A stretch of 62,350 nt of DNA, taken from Pseudoflavonifractor phocaeensis. GTDB lineage: Bacteria > Bacillota > Clostridia > Oscillospirales > Oscillospiraceae. The translations under genes were made by a program, and so were the position numbers. The stretch covers positions 1 through 62,350 of the forward strand of contig NZ_JADYUM010000017.1 of the NCBI RefSeq assembly GCF_021531815.1. Direction: 5' to 3'. Numbering within the stretch: position 1 is the stretch's first letter; each line of letters opens with the position of its first letter. Below are positions 17,486-25,726 of this stretch, one piece after another. The notes below the pieces were generated by a model. It made no database searches. It saw only the letters and a program-made list of their open reading frames with translations, and was not told the origin of the DNA.

Positions 17486-18799
17486 CTATTCGTAACGGAT
17501 ATTGATATTTGCGGTGATGTCCTTGATGACCTCGCTCTTTTCCGGGTCGTTTTTGGACAGGTCCTCGATGCGCTCGATGGAGTGAAGGACGGTGGTGTGG
17601 TCCCGGCCGTCGAACTCCTTGCCGATCTCCTTCAGTGACAGGTTGGTCATCCGGCGGATCAGGTACATGGCGATCTGGCGGGCAAGGGAGATGTCCTTGG
17701 CCCGGCCCTGGCCCCGGAGGATGGCGGGCTCGATGTTGTAATATTTACAGACCTCGTCGATGATCACGTCGGCGGTGGGCACGATGTCCGACTTGTCCTT
17801 GAACATGTCCTTGACCGCCCGGACCACCGTCTCCTTGTCCACCGTGTCTCCCATCAGGTCCTGATAGGCCATGATCTTGTTGACGGTGCCCTCGATCTGC
17901 CGCACGTTGGCGGTGATGTTCTCCGCGATGAGCTGGAGCAGGAATTCGGGGAGCTCCACCCCCATGCGGATGGCCTTATTTTTGATGATGGCCATGCGGG
18001 TCTCATAGTCCGGGGGCTGAATATCCGCCAGCAGGCCCCACTCGAACCGGGTCTTCAGACGGTCGTCCAGCCGGAGCAGCTCCTTGGGGGGACGGTCGGA
18101 GGTGAAGACGATCTGCTTTTTCAGCTCGTACAGGGTGTTGAAGGTATGGAACATCTCCTCCTGGGTGGAGTCACGGCCGGCGATGAACTGTACGTCGTCC
18201 ATGAGGAACACGTCGGCCCCCCGGTACTTCTCCCGGAACTCCTGGTTCCGGCCCTCCCGGATGGCCTGGATCAGGTCGATGGTGAAGGCGTCGCCCTTGA
18301 TGTACACCACCTTGTAGTCGGGATGGGTGTCGTGGATGGTGTGGGCGATGGCGTAGAGCAGATGGGTCTTGCCCAGGCCGGATTCCCCGTAGATGAACAG
18401 GGGATTGTAACTCTGCCCCGGGTTATCGGCCACTGCCCGGGCGGCGGCGTGGGCGAATTTGTTAGAGGAACCCACCACGAAGCGCTCGAAGGTATATTCC
18501 TCGGTGCCGGGGAGAAAATTGTTCTTGACTGGCTTCTGATAGCTGTCCAGCTCTCCTTCGGTGAGGACGGTTACATCGAAATCAGCGGAAAACAGCTCAT
18601 ACAGGGCTTTTTTGATAAACTGGACGTACCGGGTGGCGATGATGTCCCGCTTGAAGTGGGTGGGGGAGTAGAGGACGAAGCGGTCCTCCTCCAGGGCCAC
18701 CGGGGTCACGTCATCGAACCAGGTATGGATGGTGGTGGCGGTCATCTCCGACTGCATCAGCTCCACCAGCTTGGTCCATATGTCGGCGGCAGGGTTCAT
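17486..18799 (-). CDS. dnaA: Chromosomal replication initiator DnaA
   Basis: A 437-residue AAA+ initiator that binds DnaA boxes and opens oriC. Walker A is Gly-Glu-Ser-Gly-Leu-Gly-Lys-Thr-His at about 150-158. Walker B is Val-Phe-Leu-Met-Asp-Asp-Val-Gln-Phe-Ile. The C-terminal domain IV has the box-recognition motif Gly-Arg-Asp-His-Thr-Thr-Val-Leu-His-Ser near 397-406. Domain I is present and domain II is short. GGAGG precedes the ATG. The leader carries an 11-base hairpin (18836-18862). The gene is divergent from rpmH. Confidence 0.98.
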   Translation of the reverse strand: MNPAADIWTKLVELMQSEMTATTIHTWFDDVTPVALEEDRFVLYSPTHFKRDIIATRYVQFIKKALYELFSADFDVTVLTEGELDSYQKPVKNNFLPGTEEYTFERFVVGSSNKFAHAAARAVADNPGQSYNPLFIYGESGLGKTHLLYAIAHTIHDTHPDYKVVYIKGDAFTIDLIQAIREGRNQEFREKYRGADVFLMDDVQFIAGRDSTQEEMFHTFNTLYELKKQIVFTSDRPPKELLRLDDRLKTRFEWGLLADIQPPDYETRMAIIKNKAIRMGVELPEFLLQLIAENITANVRQIEGTVNKIMAYQDLMGDTVDKETVVRAVKDMFKDKSDIVPTADVIIDEVCKYYNIEPAILRGQGRAKDISLARQIAMYLIRRMTNLSLKEIGKEFDGRDHTTVLHSIERIEDLSKNDPEKSEVIKDITANINIRYE

Positions 18800-18834
18800 G
18801 CCGGAACCTCCTTCTCGTGGTCTAAACTTTCAAA

Positions 18835-18863
18835 GCGCCTTCTCCCGAATGGGGAGAAGGCGT
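18835..18863 (-). promoter_or_regulatory. Hairpin in the dnaA leader
   Basis: CGCCTTCTCCC (18836-18846) pairs perfectly with GGGAGAAGGCG (18852-18862) around a 5-base loop, 36 bases upstream of the dnaA start. On the dnaA strand it is followed by CTTTGAAAGTTT, not a strong T run, so it is a weak attenuator or a member of the small palindrome family. Confidence 0.5.
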
Positions 18864-19065
18864 CTTCCAAAACGCTGAAAAAGCAAAATTCCCACCCATT
18901 TATTATACCAAAAAAGGGACTGTACCGCAAGGATTTTACCCTATTTTTTATTTTAAATGTGTATGTGCCGGCCGGATAATTTGTGTGTTCCGCAGAGAAA
19001 CCACACAAGATATTGAAACGGTGGAAAAAACAAAAAAATTCCGGGGAAAAGGACGAAAAAGATGG
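18864..19065. other. dnaA-rpmH divergent spacer
   Basis: This AT-rich spacer has no gene that I can support and no exact DnaA box. It should hold the dnaA promoter on the minus strand, which I could not place with confidence. Confidence 0.4.
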
Positions 19066-19095
19066 TTGACATTCCGGTATTTTATCGTCTATAAT
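19066..19095 (+). promoter_or_regulatory. Promoter of rpmH
   Basis: TTGACA (19066-19071) and TATAAT (19090-19095) are both full consensus with an 18-base spacer. A leader of about 150 bases follows, with GGCCGG-rich inverted repeats near 19147-19168. Confidence 0.88.
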
Positions 19096-19247
19096 GAGCA
19101 TTACGTTCTCAAAGGAAAGGGGACTTTGTGCCCTTTTTCCGGGGAGCACCGGCCGGAACACCGGCCGGAAGGATACAGACCGCAGCCCGAAGGGGCTGTT
19201 GTTGGGCCGGAAAAGCCGGCTTGAAATCTGATGAGGAGGTGTCCCCT

Positions 19248-19388
19248 ATGTCTACGGTTCGTACCTATCAGCCCAAGAAGCGTCAGCGTTCCAAGGAGCA
19301 TGGCTTCTTCAAGCGCATGGCCACCGCCAATGGCCGCAAGGTGCTGGCTCGCCGCCGCGCCAAGGGCCGCGCTCGTCTGACCCACTGA
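19248..19388 (+). CDS. rpmH: 50S ribosomal protein L34
   Basis: A 46-residue, Arg/Lys-rich protein of the large subunit. It starts [11 protein letters not shown] and carries the family signature [15 protein letters not shown]. GAGGAGGT lies before the ATG; the longer frame from 19128 is rejected because it lacks such a site and L34 is 44-46 residues. It heads the rpmH-rnpA-yidD-yidC-jag run typical of the origin region. Confidence 0.97.
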   Translation: MSTVRTYQPKKRQRSKEHGFFKRMATANGRKVLARRRAKGRARLTH

Positions 19389-19565
19389 GGATAGGGGCTT
19401 TGGCCCTTACTCTGTCAGAAGATCGGACAAGACCAGATCGTTGAGACACGACGAGAGGACACAGTCGGTATAGATCGCGCAGAAGGGGCGTGGGAGCTTT
19501 TCCCCCGCCCCATGTGTGCATACGGATCTTTTTCGCCGCAGACCCGGTTTTCAGGAGGCCAAGGA

Positions 19566-19907
19566 ATGAAATATACCGTTTCTCTGAAACAAAATCACGA
19601 GTTCCGCCGCCTGTACAACAAGGGAAAGAGCGCGGTGTCCCCCTACTTCGCCGTCTACTGCCGTCAGACCCGGCGGCCATACAGCCGCCTTGGCATCACC
19701 ACCGGCGTAAAGCTGGGAAAGGCCGTCAAACGCAACTTTGTCCGCCGCCGCATCCGGGAACTGTACCGCACCAATGAGGAGAAGTTCCTGCCGGGGTTTG
19801 ACATCGTGGTGGTGGCTCGGACCCGGGCCATCTACGGCCGGTATGCCGACCTGGAGCGCAGCTTTCTCCAGCTGATGAAAAAGCTGGGGATCTTGGCGCC
19901 CAAGTGA
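19566..19907 (+). CDS. rnpA: Ribonuclease P protein component
   Basis: A 113-residue basic protein that assists the catalytic RNA in 5'-end maturation of tRNA. It starts Met-Lys-Tyr-Thr-Val-Ser-Leu-Lys-Gln and contains the RNR motif (Lys-Ala-Val-Lys-Arg-Asn-Phe-Val-Arg-Arg-Arg-Ile-Arg-Glu) near 52-65. AGGAGG precedes the ATG at 19566; the in-frame upstream Met at 19512 is not used by the family. yidD begins nine bases after its stop. Confidence 0.96.
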   Translation: MKYTVSLKQNHEFRRLYNKGKSAVSPYFAVYCRQTRRPYSRLGITTGVKLGKAVKRNFVRRRIRELYRTNEEKFLPGFDIVVVARTRAIYGRYADLERSFLQLMKKLGILAPK

Positions 19908-19916
19908 GGGTGTCCC

Positions 19917-20135
19917 ATGAAACATGTTCTGCTCTCTCTGATCCGGTTCTACCAGAAAAACATCTCTCCCCTGCGCCCCCCCTGCTGCCGCTTTATTCCC
20001 ACCTGTTCCCAGTATGCCCAGGAGGCGGTGGAGAAGTACGGCGCCCTCAAGGGGGGCTGGCTGGCCCTGCGGCGCGTGCTGAAGTGCCATCCGTTCCACC
20101 GGCAGAAGTCCGTTCAGTATGACCCGGTGCCCTGA
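19917..20135 (+). CDS. yidD: Membrane protein insertion efficiency factor YidD
   Basis: A 72-residue protein with the family pattern: an amphipathic N-terminus ([11 protein letters not shown]), then Cys-Arg-Phe-x-Pro-Thr-Cys-Ser-Gln-Tyr-Ala and [13 protein letters not shown]. It is thought to sit on the inner face of the membrane and assist YidC-dependent insertion. It lies between rnpA and yidC as in most bacteria. Confidence 0.95.
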   Translation: MKHVLLSLIRFYQKNISPLRPPCCRFIPTCSQYAQEAVEKYGALKGGWLALRRVLKCHPFHRQKSVQYDPVP

Positions 20136-20179
20136 GAGGGCTGGTCTGCCGCCCCATTTTGAATTGTGGAGGTAACAAC

Positions 20180-21574
20180 GTGGGTATTATCCTGAAACCC
20201 TTTGCCTGGCTGCTGCTGTTCTTCTATGAGTTTTTTAACAGCTATGGCATTGCCCTGATCCTGTTTGCCGTCGTGGTCAAACTGATCCTGTTCCCTGTTA
20301 CCCTGAAGAGCAAAAAGAGCATGATCCAGACCACCATGCTCTCCGGTAAGATGCAGCAGCTGCAGAAGCAGTACGGCAAGGACCGGGAGCGCTATAACCT
20401 GGAGGTCCAGAAGCTCTACGAGAAGGAGAAAGTCAACCCCATGGGCGGCTGTCTCTGGTCCCTGATCCCCATGGTGGTGCTCATCGCTCTGTACGGCATC
20501 ATCCGTGAGCCCCTGACCTACTTCATGGGCCTGAATGCTGACCAGGTGGCCCAAGTGGCTGAGGTCACCGGCATCGCCAACACCGGCGGCTTCCCCCAGA
20601 TCGCCATGGCGCAGGCCCTCAACGACTCTTCCGTAATGGCCAGCGTCCAGTCCAAGCTGGGTGAGGCCGGTTCCGGCTTGTTCGCCATGAACTTCTCCTT
20701 CCTGGGTCTGGACCTGTCCGCCATCCCCAACTGGAAGTTCTGGGCGGGCGGTATCACCTGGAATTCCGTGGGCCTGTTCCTCATGGTCCTGATCTCCACC
20801 GTCGTCTCTTTCCTGTCCATGAAGGTGTCCATGGCCACCAACCAGATCAACAAGCAGAGCCAGAACGCCCAGATGGACCAGACCAACAAGATGATGATGT
20901 ATATGATGCCCCTCATGTCTCTGTGGATCGGCTTCACCCTGCCCGCCGGCCTGTGTGTGTACTGGATCGCCCAGTATGTGATCACCATGGCCCAGGAGGT
21001 CATCTGCTCCAAGATGCTGAAGAAGGACTATGAGGCCGCCCGCATCGCCGCCGAGAAGCGGGAGCAGGAGGAGAAAGAGGAAGAAAAGCGCCGCAAGGAA
21101 GAAGCCCGTCTGGAGAAGGCCCGCCGCATCGAGGAAGAAAAGCAGAACAAGGGCAAGAAAAAGAAGGGCGCCGTCAAGAAAGACGTGGAGCCCGACCAGG
21201 AGGGCGTCAACAAGGATGACAGCCGGGAGGGCATCCGTGCCTATGCCCGGGGCCGCTCCTATATCCCCGGCCGGTTCGGCGGTGTCACCCCTTATACCGA
21301 CCCCAGCGATCTGATCCGCGCCCAGGCTGAAGCCGAGGCGCAGAAGAAGAACAAGAAGAAGGCCAACTCCGCTCCTGCCGAGGAAAAGAAGCAGGAGGAG
21401 AAGGCGGAAACCCCCGCCCAGCTGCCTGCCGAGACTGTGGAAGCCGTTGAGGCCGCTCCCGCCGAAGAAGCGGTCCAGACTGTCGACGCCCCCGTGGAGA
21501 CCGAGGAGGTCGAAGTGGAAGTGGAGCAGGTCGAGGTGGAAGTGAACGAGGATGAGAACAAGGAGGGTGTCTGA
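20180..21574 (+). CDS. yidC: YidC/Oxa1 family membrane insertase
   Basis: The GTG at 20180 follows GGAGG by seven bases and gives 464 residues; the earlier in-frame TTG lies before that ribosome site and is rejected. The Oxa1-type core has about five membrane segments within the first 290 residues, with a Lys/Gln-rich loop after segment one. The remainder is an unusual soluble tail of about 180 residues: a Glu/Lys/Arg coiled coil (about 290-345), a Lys-rich stretch, then an Ala/Pro/Glu region ending in alternating Val-Glu. The tail may contact ribosomes or Jag. jag follows after two bases. Confidence 0.95.
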   Translation: MGIILKPFAWLLLFFYEFFNSYGIALILFAVVVKLILFPVTLKSKKSMIQTTMLSGKMQQLQKQYGKDRERYNLEVQKLYEKEKVNPMGGCLWSLIPMVVLIALYGIIREPLTYFMGLNADQVAQVAEVTGIANTGGFPQIAMAQALNDSSVMASVQSKLGEAGSGLFAMNFSFLGLDLSAIPNWKFWAGGITWNSVGLFLMVLISTVVSFLSMKVSMATNQINKQSQNAQMDQTNKMMMYMMPLMSLWIGFTLPAGLCVYWIAQYVITMAQEVICSKMLKKDYEAARIAAEKREQEEKEEEKRRKEEARLEKARRIEEEKQNKGKKKKGAVKKDVEPDQEGVNKDDSREGIRAYARGRSYIPGRFGGVTPYTDPSDLIRAQAEAEAQKKNKKKANSAPAEEKKQEEKAETPAQLPAETVEAVEAAPAEEAVQTVDAPVETEEVEVEVEQVEVEVNEDENKEGV

Positions 21575-21576
21575 CC

Positions 21577-22596
21577 ATGATCAAGTGGATCGAAACCACC
21601 GGACGCTCTGAGGAAGACGCAATTGCCGCCGCCCTGTTCCAGCTTGGTCTGGAGCGCGACGACGTGTCCGTGGAAGTGATCGAGCGGGCCAAGTCCGGGT
21701 TCCTGGGCTTCGGCAGCAACCCCGCCAAGGTGCGGGTCAGCTATGAGGAGGAGAACGGCGTCCCCAAGGCCAAGACCCGCGACGAGTTCAAAATCGACGT
21801 CTTTGCCAAGGAGGAACCCAAGAAGCCGGCGGAAAAGCCTGCCCCCAAGGCGGCTCCCACCCCCGCCGCTCCTGTGGAGAAGAAGACCGAGGCCCCTGCG
21901 GAAAAGCCCGTGGAGAAGGCCGAAGCGGCTCCCGCCGCCCCTGTGGTGGAGGAGACCATCCTGGCCGCCAAGCCCGGCTGGCAGCCCCCCAAGAAGAACC
22001 AGCCCCGCCCCGAGCGCCGGGAACAGCCCAGAAAGGCCCGCGCCGCCCAGCTTCAGGAGGGCGACGAGGTGCTGATCGGCGGCAGCCAGCGTCCCGCGGC
22101 CAAGGAGGTCACCCTGACCCCCGCCCCCGCTGACGACGAGAAGGCCCAGAAGATCAGCCAGTTCCTGGCCGGCCTGATGGAGCATCTGGACGTCCAGGCC
22201 ACCCCCGAGATCTTTGTCACCGATGAGGGGGGCTATAAGGTCATCCTCCAGGGCAAGGGGCTGGGCGCCATCATTGGCCGCCGGGGCGAGACCCTGGACG
22301 CGATCCAGCAGCTGACCAACTACTCCGTCAACCACGGCCAGTCCAAGCGGGTCCGCATCCATGTGGACGCTGAGGGCTACCGGGCAAAGCGGGAGGAGTC
22401 CCTCCAGCGCCTGGCCGTCAAGGTGGCGGGCAAGGTGGTCAAGTACCGCAAGAATATGACCCTGGAGCCCATGAACGCCTATGAGCGCCATGTGATCCAT
22501 ACCTCGCTCCAGGATTATCCCAACGTCACCACCTACTCCACCGGTGTGGAGCCCAACCGCCGTACCGTGGTGGCTTATGCTCCCGGTCAGAAATAA
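21577..22596 (+). CDS. jag: RNA-binding protein Jag (KhpB/SpoIIIJ-associated)
   Basis: A 339-residue protein with three parts: a Jag_N domain (about 1-50, Trp-Ile-Glu-Thr-Thr-Gly-Arg-Ser and Gly-Phe-Leu-Gly-Phe-Gly), a long Pro/Ala/Lys/Glu linker (about 60-175), and a C-terminal KH domain (Ile-Ile-Gly-Arg-Arg-Gly-Glu-Thr-Leu-Asp near 229-238) followed by R3H (Arg-His-Val-Ile-His near 308-312). The family binds RNA and affects cell-envelope growth and sporulation. AGGAGGG precedes the ATG. The linker is longer than in Bacillus. Confidence 0.95.
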   Translation: MIKWIETTGRSEEDAIAAALFQLGLERDDVSVEVIERAKSGFLGFGSNPAKVRVSYEEENGVPKAKTRDEFKIDVFAKEEPKKPAEKPAPKAAPTPAAPVEKKTEAPAEKPVEKAEAAPAAPVVEETILAAKPGWQPPKKNQPRPERREQPRKARAAQLQEGDEVLIGGSQRPAAKEVTLTPAPADDEKAQKISQFLAGLMEHLDVQATPEIFVTDEGGYKVILQGKGLGAIIGRRGETLDAIQQLTNYSVNHGQSKRVRIHVDAEGYRAKREESLQRLAVKVAGKVVKYRKNMTLEPMNAYERHVIHTSLQDYPNVTTYSTGVEPNRRTVVAYAPGQK

Positions 22597-22609
22597 GAAT
22601 CACGGATCA

Positions 22610-22643
22610 GCGGCGGGAGGAAGTTCCTCCCGCCGCCTTTTCT
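22610..22643 (+). terminator. Terminator of the rpmH-jag run
   Basis: An 11-base perfect stem (22610-22620 with 22626-22636) and 5-base loop is followed by CTTTTCTTTG. Confidence 0.85.
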
Positions 22644-22907
22644 TTGTGTGACTGATAAGCTGTGAGGGTTCAATTTTTGGTTACACGCCCGGATAATTCC
22701 GGGTAGGGCGGAGGCTTGCCCCCGCCGCAAAGTGGTTCCCTGCACATCAGGTTTTATCAAGCCACGATTTTTTCTTTCGTGGCCCATGTACTTAAAGTCC
22801 AGGTCATGTAGGGCAAGGGCTCTGCCCTTGCCTTTCCAGGTGCACCAAATACTGGGAGAAATTTGTGCACTTGAACACTTCGCCTGCGGGCGGGACGGGA
22901 GATAGGG
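22644..22907. other. Spacer after jag, no gene
   Basis: No coding sequence is supported here. The sequence contains short degenerate inverted repeats and leads into copy B of the dispersed element. Confidence 0.4.
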
Positions 22908-23155
22908 ATGTTTCGCCCCCGGGCGAGGTACTTTTGCAGAGATGAAAAAGTACCCAAAAAATCTCCGGGGGACGGCGGCCAAAGAAAACACGAAAAATTT
23001 CCAGCGAGAGAAATTTTTCCGTGCTTTCATGCCGCCTTTCCCCCGGTCCCCCTGTTACGGGGAACGCACTTCTGTTCTGTCGCGGTTTCATCCGGCGCCC
23101 ATCCTCTGGTTTTGCTGCCCCACCTTCCGGGCTTTTGGCCCTGGGTGGGGAAAAC
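22908..23155. repeat. Dispersed intergenic element, copy B
   Basis: It matches copy A (17172-17398) in two cores: ATGTTTCGCCCCCGGGCGAG at 22908-22927 and CTGGTTTTGCTGCC at 23106-23119 with the following CCTTCCGGGC. The hairpin after the first core has arms GGTACTTTT (22927-22935) and AAAAGTACC (22946-22954); relative to copy A, one base pair is flipped on both sides. The middle of this copy is longer and contains further inverted repeats. Frames inside it that start Met-Phe-Arg-Pro-Arg-Ala arise from the core and are unlikely to be proteins. Confidence 0.7.
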
Positions 23156-23349
23156 TTGGATTTGAACTGCCACTGCCCACCAGCGCCTGCGTTTCCTAAC
23201 TGTGCAGCGTGGTTCTTGACTGTACGGTCCGCTCCACTGCGTCAGCTTGATTCAGCGGCAACCCCCATTGGAACCCCACAGAGCGTAGACCGTTGTCCTA
23301 TCAACGAAAAATTATATATCTTACTGACTCTGATTTTTGGAGGTGTCCC

Positions 23350-24657
23350 ATGCCCACTCCCCTTTACGATGTTCTGGTGAAATACGCCGCCCGAAATCCC
23401 GCCCGGTTCCATATGCCGGGGCACAAGGGAACTTCTCTGCCCGCCCCGGAGCTGGCGGGGTTGTCCGCCATCGACGTGACGGAGATCCCGGGCACCGGGA
23501 ACCTGTACGAGGCGGGGGAGCCCTTCGATTCCGCCCAGAAGCTGTGGGCGGAGGTCTTCGGTTTTGAGCATTGCCAGTTCCTCACCGGAGGGTCCACCAT
23601 GGGTATCCACACGGGACTGGCCCTGTTCTGCCGGCCGGGGGATCAGGTGCTGGTGGACCGGGGCTGTCACCGGGCGGTGTACAACGCCCTGGCCCTGCTG
23701 GACCTGGAGCCTGTTTTTCTGGAACGTCCCTGGCTGCCGGAGCACAATCTGACCGGCCCGTTTTTCCCGGAAGATGTGGAAAAAATGCTGGACATCCACC
23801 CGGAAATCAAAACTGTTTGTATTACATCCCCTACTTATTCCGGTTTGTTGTCTGATATTGCGGGGATTTCCCGGGTGATCCACGCCCGGGGTGGAAAACT
23901 TTTTGTGGACGGCGCCCACGGCGCCCACCTGCCGTTTCTGTCTGTGGACGCCTTTACCGGGGCGGACGGAGTGGTGGTGTCCGCCCACAAGACGCTCCCC
24001 GCCATGGGTCAGTCCGCCCTGCTGTTCACCAACGGGGTGGACCCGGACCAGGTGCGGAGAACAGCCTCCATATACGGCAGCTCCAGCCCCTCCTACCCCA
24101 TGATGGCCTCCCTGGATCTGGCCCGCCAGTGGCTGCTGGACCACCCGGGGGAATACCGCCGGGCGGCAGACCGGGTGGCCGGGCTGCGGGACAAGTATCC
24201 CAGTTTGGGGGCGGTCCTGCCTCTGGACCCCTGCCGGTTTACCCTCAAGGTGAAAAACGGCCCCACCTTTGCCCGCGGCCTGGAGGCCCGGGGAATCTAT
24301 CCGGAGATGGAGGACGGGGGCCATGTGGTGTTCATCTGCACCGCCTCGGACAGCGAGGAGAATTTCCGCCATCTGGAGGAGGTACTGACGGAAAAGCGGG
24401 AAGAAATGGGGGATTGCCCTCCGCTGCCCGCCCCGCCTCTGCCGGAACGGGTGCTCTCGCCCCGGCAGGCCCTGTTCGCGCCCAGCGAGGGACGGAGATT
24501 GGCTGACTGTGAGGGGGCGGTCTCCGCGGTCCAGGTGGCGCCCTATCCCCCGGGTGTGCCGGTGGTGGCCCCCGGCGAGCGGATCGGAAAAAAAGAACTT
24601 TCTTATTTACGGCAAATAGGATATAATACTATGTTGGAAATACGGACCGTAAAATAA
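23350..24657 (+). CDS. Orn/Lys/Arg decarboxylase family PLP enzyme
   Basis: The product from ATG 23350 (GGAGG seven bases before) is 435 residues. It shows Phe-His-Met-Pro-Gly-His-Lys-Gly near residue 20, the PLP-lysine motif Ser-Ala-His-Lys-Thr-Leu-Pro near 216, and an Asp-Gly-Ala-His-Gly-Ala-His-Leu-Pro-Phe cofactor segment. It is of the short YaaO/SpeA-like type, lacking the N-terminal wing domain of inducible decarboxylases. It probably decarboxylates arginine, lysine or ornithine for polyamine synthesis; the substrate cannot be read from sequence. In Bacillus yaaO also lies close to holB. Confidence 0.9.
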   Translation: MPTPLYDVLVKYAARNPARFHMPGHKGTSLPAPELAGLSAIDVTEIPGTGNLYEAGEPFDSAQKLWAEVFGFEHCQFLTGGSTMGIHTGLALFCRPGDQVLVDRGCHRAVYNALALLDLEPVFLERPWLPEHNLTGPFFPEDVEKMLDIHPEIKTVCITSPTYSGLLSDIAGISRVIHARGGKLFVDGAHGAHLPFLSVDAFTGADGVVVSAHKTLPAMGQSALLFTNGVDPDQVRRTASIYGSSSPSYPMMASLDLARQWLLDHPGEYRRAADRVAGLRDKYPSLGAVLPLDPCRFTLKVKNGPTFARGLEARGIYPEMEDGGHVVFICTASDSEENFRHLEEVLTEKREEMGDCPPLPAPPLPERVLSPRQALFAPSEGRRLADCEGAVSAVQVAPYPPGVPVVAPGERIGKKELSYLRQIGYNTMLEIRTVK

Positions 24658-24689
24658 CCGGGAATCTGGTCCGTCAGCGAGGAAAATAT

Positions 24690-25619
24690 ATGGAGCTTTC
24701 ATCCCTGGCGGGAAACAGCCGCCTGAAGGAGCTGCTCTCCCACGGGGAGGAGGGCCGCGGCCTGTCCCACGCCTATATCATCTCCGGACCCGCCGGTTCC
24801 GGGCGGCACACCCTGGCCCGGCTGCTGGCCGCCGCCATGGTCTGTACTGCCTCTCCGGCAAAGCGGCCCTGCGGCAGCTGCGCCCCCTGCAAAAAGGTGT
24901 TGGCGGGCATCCACCCCGATGTGACAGTGATCTCCGGGGCGGGGGAGGGGAAGCCCATTACGGTGGATCAGATCAGGTCCCTCCGGGCCGACGCCCACAT
25001 CCGTCCCAACGAGGGGGAGCGGAAGGTCTACCTCCTGGAGGGGGCAGACCAGATGAACGCCTCGGCCCAGAACGCCATGCTCAAGCTGCTGGAGGAAGGA
25101 CCCCAGTACACCGCCTTTTTGCTGCTGGCGGAAAACGGAGGCGGCCTGCTCCAGACGGTGCGCTCCCGGTGTGAGGAGCTGGTCCTGGCCCCTGTTCCGG
25201 TACAGGAGTGCCAGGGATGGCTGGAGAGAAAATACCCCCAAAAGACCAAGGAGGAGCTCCGCCGGGCTGCTTTGGACTGCCAGGGCCTGTTGGGCCGGGC
25301 GGTGGAGCAGCTGGAGGGAACGGGAGAGAGCCTCCGGGTCCGGGAGGACCAGGCCGAAAAGCTGGCCGGCGCCCTGGAGCAGGGCACGGAATTGGAGCTT
25401 TTTGAGGCGGCTATGGTGCTGGACAAGCAGAGCCGGGAGGAACTGCCCAAGCTGCTGGACGCCCTGGAACGGGAGCTGACAGAGCGGATGGCGGGACAGT
25501 CAGACCGCCGCCGGCTGTTCCGGGCGGTGGAGCTGACCCGGCAGATCCGGACCGCTGCCCGGCTCAATGCCAATCCCGGCCAACTGGCTGGCTGGCTGTG
25601 CGCGGGAATGTTTCTTTGA
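24690..25619 (+). CDS. holB: DNA polymerase III subunit delta prime
   Basis: A 309-residue clamp-loader subunit. The zinc-binding Cys cluster is Cys-Gly-Ser-Cys-Ala-Pro-Cys near 62-68 with an earlier Cys at 52. The P-loop region Gly-Pro-Ala-Gly-Ser-Gly-Arg-His-Thr lacks the Walker lysine, as expected for the delta-prime subunit, which does not hydrolyse ATP. The SRC motif is Ser-Arg-Cys-Glu near 159. It works with DnaX and HolA to load the DnaN clamp. ricT follows about 110 bases later, as in the Bacillus holB-ricT order. Confidence 0.94.
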   Translation: MELSSLAGNSRLKELLSHGEEGRGLSHAYIISGPAGSGRHTLARLLAAAMVCTASPAKRPCGSCAPCKKVLAGIHPDVTVISGAGEGKPITVDQIRSLRADAHIRPNEGERKVYLLEGADQMNASAQNAMLKLLEEGPQYTAFLLLAENGGGLLQTVRSRCEELVLAPVPVQECQGWLERKYPQKTKEELRRAALDCQGLLGRAVEQLEGTGESLRVREDQAEKLAGALEQGTELELFEAAMVLDKQSREELPKLLDALERELTERMAGQSDRRRLFRAVELTRQIRTAARLNANPGQLAGWLCAGMFL

Positions 25620-25726
25620 GAATTAGAAGTTTGGGGGCCGCTTGGGAAGATCGCCTGCAATCCGGCTTCGCCGTAGGGGCGCTTCAACTCCTGCCTCTTC
25701 ACTTTGAACAGAATAAGGAGAGTCAT

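Noticed and set aside
22908-23165. Frames starting Met-Phe-Arg-Pro-Arg-Ala in the dispersed element (also at 17171)
   Set aside because: They come from the repeated core; the rest of the frames do not match each other and there is no ribosome site.
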